Source of the DNA: Pomphorhynchus laevis
Lineage: Eukaryota; Acanthocephala; Palaeacanthocephala; Echinorhynchida; Pomphorhynchidae
Length of the DNA: 64,000 nt
Assembly (NCBI GenBank): GCA_012934845.2
Contig: WNNJ02003011.1
Span: forward strand, 1 to 64,000
Direction: 5' to 3'
A model generated the notes under the pieces. That model saw only the letters and a program-made list of their open reading frames with translations, searched no databases and had not been told where the DNA came from. Both the position numbers and the translations under genes were made by a program. Each line of letters begins with the position of its first letter. Within the stretch, counting starts at the first letter, position 1. Shown in pieces: positions 33,027 through 42,000 of the stretch.

Positions 33027-36000
33027 CATACAATTAGAAAATCCTTCGGGCGAAACGTCAATTATTGTTTTTGCTTACCAGTATCACATTATAATTAAAT
33101 ATCAGATTGTATTCATTCTAATGGATCCTGGATAACATTCTCCGTATATCACGTTATATATATTACGGCCTATGGTCCAGCGGAATCTAAGCCCTCCAGC
33201 CAATCAAACACGCCGCTCTCCGACTGAACCACCCGGGGTCTTTCACCCTCCCCGAAGAATCCGATCGAGGCGGACTATGCTCGGTAATCGCGAGATGAGG
33301 AGCTTGAGAAACCTTAGTATTTGCTCTGGGGTACGTCTTCTGGAAAAGAAGACTAATCCTGAGATAGCCCAAGTACCCCAGATGCACACTTAGCTTTTCC
33401 CATTCAATGACAGATGCTAAACCCGTTTCAGGGCCCACCTAGGTCTCTTCATAATACGTTTGAGTCTATCCAGGTCAGCTTTCGTTGACCAGTTTACTGT
33501 ACTGGTGAACTCCAGGTATCTTACTCGACTTGTGAAGGTAGAGAGTGATTGATTAGTAAATATGGAAGATAGAGCTAAAAGTACTAGTCTCTTCAATTTT
33601 TCTTGGTGGCAAAGGCGCCGTAAAAAACGATCGCCTGGGATTCAAGGAGTTCAAAATAAGATTTGATTTGGTTAACTGGTCTTTTAATCTTAGAAAGACA
33701 GCTGATGTCCAGATATCTGCACCTGTGTTCAGAGAACAGGGATGTGGTATCATCAGCGTATACCACAAGATGTTGATCGCGTTTAAATTTTTTATAGAGT
33801 TCAATGGAAGCATCAAGATACAAAATTGGAGAAAGTGGGTAGCCTTGAGGTACACCCGTAATAGAGTAGAACTGACGCGCATCAAGGTCGTGTTCATAGA
33901 AGAATCGCTTGGTGTACAGCAATATCTCCACGCTGTTAACAATTCTTGCAGGCAACCAAGGGACAAGAGAGAAGAGATAACAAAAGGAATGGAGATGCGG
34001 TCAAATGCAGCAGAAAAGTCAAGGGAAACAGCCACAGCGAGTTGATGACTATTCTCCCGACAAAACTGATACATTTCACCTAATGCTGAATGGACCGAGC
34101 GATCTTCTAGTACCCATGAAAACCTGGTGGGATTAAATTTTGCCTACTTAGATGGTCGCGGATTTTACGCGCAAGCGCTTTTTCGTAAATGGAGATGAAG
34201 GAGTTTTGAATCGAAATGGGCCGCAGATCTTTAGGACATGTAATCGATTTCTTTTTCGGTAAAAATACCCGACGGCTAATATTTATACAAGCAATGTCGG
34301 ATAAAAATGCTAATAGCATTATGATGGCGACCTCCTTTCTCTAACTGTCCGTCAAAAGCTGACAGACCGAAGTGTAGAGTGGCGCATGGGATTTGGAGGT
34401 GACCGGGATTGGCCCCCAAGAGTTAAGGATATCTGTAAAAGAAAGATCTTTGGTCATGAAGTCACACCAAGGCGGAAATTGTTGGGGTGATTGAGTGGTT
34501 CCATAATTATGTTGGGATAGTGACTCCGCTAAAACTTCATCAAGGCCTATACTACCAATTCAACCTAATGCTCTATCCTTATAACACACAAACTTCCCCT
34601 TCTTGAATATCTTCAAAAAGGAAGACTGAGAAGGGTTAAGGTGAGCAATGCTCGCCCTATAACTGCTCAGCTCGAACCTATATATAGTGCTCCATTAATC
34701 ATTCGAGAGGACCTGTCTGGCGGAAACAGAGAGATTAGGAAGGTGTAGTATTTAAACTAGGGCCTTGAGTTTTGTTGGAGTGGGATTGTATGACCTCTAT
34801 AGGTAGTCGAGAGGAACTCGGTAGCTTGCGAAGAGAGGTAGGCATTAAATTCGGTCAAACTCTCATTACCAATTTTGGGGAAAAGTTGGATAGCTGCCTG
34901 AAAGAAGGCCACTCTGACAGGATCAAAGTGAAGTTTCCTTCTAAGCAACGTATCTTCCTCTATCCGGCAACGAATTAGGTCATGAGAGGTGGCCTGTTGT
35001 TGGCCCGACTGCTCAGCGCAGATGAGTTTTAACAATCACATCTTATGCAACAGTAAAATGTCGAGGAGTGAATTTGTTGTTGAGCAATGAAAGGTAGGGG
35101 CTGGTGGTTTGTGAATAAGATTGTCGTTCCTGGCTCTGCGATGTGCTGCATTAATACAACGACCAGTTATGTCGTTGAAATCACCAAGTAACATGTCATA
35201 GCCACTACCCAAAATGCGATCCAAGAGGTCACGGTTCTTGTGAATCTTCCCTGAGGAATGTAAATATTGGCTATACTGATGCGTTTACCGTTTTTACAAA
35301 GTGATATAGCTAAACAAGACAGGGCTGAACAAGAATAGGTTAACAGGAAGGAACATCTTAAGGAGCATTTAACTAGGGTTAAAAGACCTTGAGATGAAGA
35401 GGAGTGAGGTGGGGTTATGTACGTAGTAAAGTGGGAGTATATGTGCTTAGGAATAAATTTAGTAATGTCCTTGGAGAGTTGGATAGATCGCGTCTCCTGA
35501 ATGACTATAACATATGCATCTCTACCGGATAAGTTGCCCTTCTCACACCCAGCTGAACTAGGTTGAGTCACTTGTCCATAGGCAATATCTTGATTTCCCT
35601 TAATAGTACCAGGATCATCCACAGCCCAGTGCACATCTCTTCTTGCCAGCTTTAAAGCTGCAACAGGTTGTATTGGTCCAGTCCTCTTGTTCGAGGGTTT
35701 CTTTTTGATGTTCTGCTTAGTCATACTAGGAAGGGTCATGGCTTGGAAAAGGTTACTTATCGAAACTTTGATCATTTTCTCTACTTGTGTCATTGCCGTT
35801 TGGATCCTACAATTTATATAATTAGACATATTCATGACATTTGTCATGTTACTTGAACTGGTGTCCACCATTGTCGGTTCATAGGCTTGAGCGTTGGTTA
35901 TTTGATTGCTTGCTTTTTTCTTATGCCTCAGCTACTACTCTTTAAATGCTTTGAATGTGTGAGACCACGCTGTGTGGTCTCCACTACGGTTTGAGCACTT

Positions 36001-39000
36001 CGGTGTGAGAAGGAATTTCTCATGTTTGTCGGCAGATCCACATACCCCGCATGTTTGCAGGCTCTCGCATTTGCTTGCCCAGTGCCCCCCACTAATGACA
36101 GGTGTTGCAGTGGTGGTAGGTTAATGCGTCGGATTCCTGCATTGTGAAAATAAAGTTGTATCCCAAGTATGGGTTACACTTAAAGTGTGCAAGACGGATC
36201 GCGTCTTCGACGGATGTTAGGGCGAATTCTAAGGGAATTGAATTCCCTTTCTTGTTATTCAAAAATCTTACTTTTGTAATATTGAAATCATTTTCAAGAG
36301 AGGTGATGTCCTCGCTCGATGCCTGTATTGGTTTAAAGTCTATCGTACCTTTATCAAGGTAGTTTTTCTCGAAAAAGGAAATATAAGCTTTAGCAAGATC
36401 TTCGGCGTAGAACGACACTTTGATCTCTGTTTCGAAATATTTAATAGATTTGATAACTATTCTATTTTTGTATTGATCAGAGAATTTACGTAGGAACGCA
36501 TTAAATAAATTGCTCCTTTCTATAGGAGCTAGCAGCTTATTAATAATAATCAAATTCTCCGTTTTAGGAATTGGGGGAAGCTCTCCATCCTTTTTATATT
36601 CAACAAATGAAACTTTACTTACTTGTTCTTTCCTTGAAATTCCATTTAGTGATCGTTTGATAGCTCAGACACGTTGTAAACAATGCACCATTTTTACGAA
36701 TTTAATTGTAAGTAGTTATTATCAAGAAAGTTTAAACCAGTGGTCCCTACTGATGAATGCGCCATTAGCATAAGTACTTCATAATGACGTATGCATGCTA
36801 ATAACTCATTTCCTCTGATGAAATTTGATTATATAGTGTAATATCTTATTCTAATACAGAGTATATTATTTACAGTCCATCCATAAGATCTTTCCATTTA
36901 AGAGTTAAAATTTATTTAAAATAGTTGATAATGATCCATTATTGATCATTATTGATAAAGAATTATTGGAGCTGGATCATAGGAAATAAGAAATTATTTT
37001 TGATATTTCGCTAACCTCTGTTAGCATCTTCAGAATTTTTTTAATGTACATGCTTATATAACAAATTAAAACGATCACCTTCATTTTCTTTGAACAGGTG
37101 CTGCTGTTATTAGCGATCAACACTGCTTTCGGTGTTGTCTGAATTTTTGACACGATTTCGGCGACTTTTAAAAGTACATAAAACGTAATAGAAAAGGTGA
37201 TATATACGATATATATTATATATAATATATATTTGTATATATACAAATATATACAAAATATACAGAAGCATTTTCCTCGCTAGCAATGCCGAGAGGAAAG
37301 TCACGATCGGTTTCAAGATGTTGCCATTGTTCGGTTGCTGCTGCAAAGTGCAAAGATTTAAATGTGCTAAAGACGGTAAAAGCTGTGTTGTTTTGTCTTG
37401 CTCCAAACTTTTGAATCTCCTTACTGTGCAGACCACTCGATCACCAGACTTTATTCAGCAGGCAATTTTTACCCATTCGACACTAGAAGACAAATATTGT
37501 TAATCTTCCACATCGTTCGGTTGTTACTCACAAATGTAATCGTTCAATTCCGATGATTTGATTTGCTTGGCCTTCGATGAGGTCATCACATGGCAACCAA
37601 ACCTGTACTCGCTGCCTAATGCAATGTTGCAAATCAATTCATAGAATCACTAGTTGATCTTTACCTTGAAGCCACGTCACGCCTCGAGACCATGTTCATC
37701 AGGTTGAAGTCAACGGTAGTACTCTGTCAGAAATTGCATGCACTTCAAAAACAAGGTTTGTTCGATTAAAATCGAGCGTCGACTTTAACTCTGGAAAACC
37801 AAATCAATTCTTGAGCTATTATCGGAAGCATGTCTTCTTCAGAAAGAACGTATTAGTAAACATTCTCGAGACATATCCAACAGTTGGTGGGAGCAACAAT
37901 TTTAAAGATTGATACGCATAAGCAAAGCAAATTTGGCCATGTAGTTACTTAAAAATCCTACAAAACAGATTCGAATCCTGGTCATGGATGATACGGTTGA
38001 GGAACAAACTGTAAGAAATATAATTGAACATTTACATCCAGAAGTAGACGATGTAAACACAGAAGCTTTACAAGCTTAACCCACTACCGGAAATTGTGCA
38101 GAATCATTCCGTTCGCTTTGGGGACATCGACATCACTGATATTATCGTTACTGCTCGCCGAACACCTGGATCAGCAGGGCCATATGGCTTAAACTCATCA
38201 CAGTGGTGTGCAATGCTCGAATTCTTTGGATAAAGCTCGTGGAAGCTTGCAACTAGTCTAGCAGAATTAATCATATTAATTGCAACCAAAGAATTACCGC
38301 CAAATGCAATCAACGCGCTGACAGCTAATCGCCTTATTCCCCCAAGATAAGAACTCGGGGATCAGGCCAATTGAAATATGCAGATTCCGCGCCGGATAAT
38401 AAGGAAAGTCATATCGTCTCGTATTCAGAGGGCTTTTCAGGCTGTATCACTTTGTGAACAACTATGTGCGAGTTAACGTTGTGGATTAGCAAACTGCTGT
38501 GCATTCGATTGCCCGAGCCTATGATCAGTATGCAGAATTTGGGATTCTACATATTGATGTCACAAACGCATTTAACTGTATAAATCGAAAGCTCGCCCCG
38601 ATGAAAATTAATAACGCGTCCCCATCAATGTTGACTGTCTTGCAGAATATGTACAGGAATTCATCATTGATATGTATAGATGATGACATCATGTATTCTA
38701 GAAAGGGTTTTACACAGGGTGATCCTCTAGCAATGATCACATATGCGGTATTAGCAATACCTAGACCTCTAACAAAATCGAATTTGCACATCAGCAAAGA
38801 GGAATACAAGTTTAGAATTTATTGTGCTTCTATTAAAAATAGCAAGATGAAAATTAAGTGACATATAAACTACAAACTTTTACGTTTAACTTTATCAATT
38901 ACTGTAAAGTTAACAAAATCAAATATTGTATTTTATAATTAAAACAGCTAACTGAGTCTACGTATTTAATATAATTATAAAATAGACAAAACATAATAAT

Positions 39001-42000
39001 GCTTAATCAAAATTTAATAATTTAATAATAAAATAAATAATTGTTATACGATTTTTTTATAATTTATATTTATATCAAGTTAAAATAAAAAAATTGAAAT
39101 AAATAAATAACAGACGTTGTATCAGAATAAGGATTAGAGGTCATGAGGATGAACTGCTAGTCTATCAGTACAATATCTTCCTATCAAACAATGGGCATTC
39201 ATACTGGTTGTATTACGAATTTGAAATCAAATATTATTAGGACAGATGCCGCATAACTCATTGAGATCAACGACAATGCCAATTTGAAATTACAGTTAGT
39301 ACCGGTTGATAATTCTACGACTGGTCAGTAGAGAATATTGCAATATTGATTCTTATTGCTTTCAATAAATACTTATGTATAAAATAAGCAAGATGTTGAT
39401 TAGAAAAATGTATGACTCACCCTTTCACGATCATCATGATCGATAATTTATGTAGATCAGAATGACAATTATTAGAATGTATTTAAGCAAAACAGCTCCA
39501 AAAATATTTTCACTTATAAAATTTTTAGAAAGAGATATTTGTATTATTTTAACTATTTAATTTGTTGCTTCGTGTGTTCATAACCGCGGTAAACATTTAG
39601 ATCGATTTTATATAAATTTCGAAATTGCACCATTTTATTATGCTCTTTTAATATAGACATTTTTACTTACACTCACTTCATACACTGAATCATTACATGT
39701 ACAGAGAATAAATTGGGCTCAGTTCATGGATCCACACGTTTTGAGCATAATAAGGAAGCATTTTACCAGCTGCTAAGAGTTAAAGTGGTAAAAAATTAAG
39801 CGACTTATCAAATTATTTTTCTAGTTATTTAAATTGGAAACAATTCCGATCAGCTGAATGGGTCTACGTAGTGTTTACTAGTTATAAAAAACAACGTCAA
39901 ATAAATAAAAAATAAATGGATAAATAATAAATAATTAAATAAAAGTCAATTTTTATGATTTTTTAAATAAATTATTTAAAAATGCCGTATGTTTATACCA
40001 GTGGCAGTTAAAAGCACAGGAGCGATCGAACCAGTGTACCCCACGTTCCTTCATGAACTCGGCACACGATTAATCCGCGCAACTTCCGAACCCCGAGCCC
40101 GTGTTTTCCTGTTCCAACGGATCCGGGTAGCCATTCTGCGAGGAAATGCAGCATGCGTAGTGGAGAGCATGAGAGGATGATGGTCGTCAATGCTGCTTCC
40201 GTGATGGGTAGTAGCGTGATATTTCTGTATCTACGTCGGCCCGGCATAAAGTTATAAGACAGCACGACATTTTTTAAATAATTTATTTAAAAAATTATGA
40301 ATTGACTAATAAAAACAGACGTTGTATCAGAATAAGGATTAGAGGTCATCATGAGGAACTGATATGCCATCAGTCGACCAAACATATCAGCGGGACCAAA
40401 TTCGCACTAATGATGTATTTCCTCTTATAAAATTTGATTATCTAGTATTATATTCTTATACAAAGTATATTATTTGCTGTCCATAGAAATTTTCCGTTTA
40501 AGGGTTAAAATTTATTTTTAATAACATTTTGATTATATATTTTACGATTTTCTGTTTGATTCTATTTTTATCATAATTTTTGTTTTTGTTTTTGTTGTTT
40601 ACAGGGGCTTCAGAGAGTGGAAAGAGCACATTTATAAAACAAATTCGTATTATACACGATCAGAAGTTTAATGATGCGGAATTACACGAATTTAAATGCA
40701 TAATTCGAAAAACTTTACTAGTTGGAATAAAACATGTACTCAAATTTCATGTCCATGTCCTTCCTTCGTGTGAATATGAGGAAGATGAAAAACAACGAGT
40801 TAATGGAATAAAGAAAATGTTTTTCGACATTATCGATGTTTACAGTGATTTAAATTGGATGGATTTTCAACATCGATTTTTTGCTGATCATGCTGCTTTA
40901 GTGCATCAAGTAGCGCGTATTATTATTTCCTATAATCAATATATACATATAACAGATTCGTCAATCAGATGTAAGCAGGTATGCTTTAAAATTACAAAGC
41001 TATAATAACACCGTCTATAAGTTAACAAAGTCTATATTTTGTATGGATAATTAAATTTGTTTAAATTAGTAAATTATAAATTTACTTTATAAATAAGCAT
41101 AAACTTTTAGCATAAAAAGCAAATAAGACACGCTCTTGGACAAGATTACTAATTATTGCCATCACGATGACATGTGATCGATTTTTCAGTGCACGATATT
41201 CATCCCTGTTTAAAGAAAGACAGCTTGACGGCATTAACTTTTATTAGGCGTATATATAGGGCTCAGTATTTAAAAATACCAACATACTAACCAATTATAA
41301 CGCTAATATTAAGGACCAAACTAGTTATCCACACACTTATTTATCATTATGGCATAAAGCACTTATTTAAACGATATTGTTGTTATTATCATCAATTCGC
41401 AGAATCATGGCTTTCGACATAATATAGGCAGCATTTTAAAATCAGTAGAACATCAACTGTTAATTATCTTAAACTGTTACTTTAACACTACAAACTTACG
41501 CATACGTGAACAAGTGAATGCTGACTATTTACATATAATTTAAATGATTTTCAATTTCTTAAACTGTTTATTTTAGTTTCAAGCCCGAACAGATAACGCA
41601 AAACTCACGAAGAGGGACATTGATTTCGACATAAATAACAGCCAAAACAGCTTCAACGCTGATGCTTTTTATTACTTTTTAACAAGAGAAGAAAATATAA
41701 GTGCACAGGTTAGTTTGATATTTTAAAAATACGCTTATGTAAAAGTAAATTAAATGATGTAAGATCATTCTCAAATGATACCATTCCACGTGAATTTTTG
41801 TAATCATATAAGCCCAACGCGGAAGAAGAACGAGAAACACTGCTAGATGCCGTTTCGTCATCACAATGAATCATCAGTGCCAGATTCCTCCCACTGCTGG
41901 ATGCAGAGGATAAATAGCAGACGTCAATCAACGAATCATGTGTATGATGTACTAGAAAACCTCTAGTATCATCATCATAAAGTGCTAAACCAGCACTACA

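Larger units (their letters stand above)
33160..36700 (-). mobile_element. LINE-alpha, gag-bearing non-LTR element, copy 1
   Basis: Antisense in G-alpha intron 1. From high to low coordinates: gag-like ORF1 with CCHC knuckles (about 36660-35950), AP endonuclease (35480-35040), linker (35035-34757), RT (34319-33553) and a C-terminal or 3' segment to ~33160. The RT keeps CPKDLRPISIQNSFISIYEK, VAVSLDFSAAFDRISI, TGVPQGYPLSPILY and VVYADDTTSLF. There are several frame changes. A second, diverged copy lies at 59740-62070 and 3' end fragments at 28920 and 47184. It belongs to the I/Jockey/CR1 assemblage; the clade is not certain. Confidence 0.85.

Noticed and set aside
33040-33062. Hammerhead near GGGCGAAACGTC
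   Set aside because: Only the CGAAAC half with CCTTCGGG is present; no CTGANGA core lies in range.
37318-37503. N-terminal exon of the G-alpha gene (MLPLFGCCCK)
   Set aside because: It lacks the LLLLG lead into the P-loop and a phase-1 donor. The exon at 29696-29870 fits exon 2 exactly.
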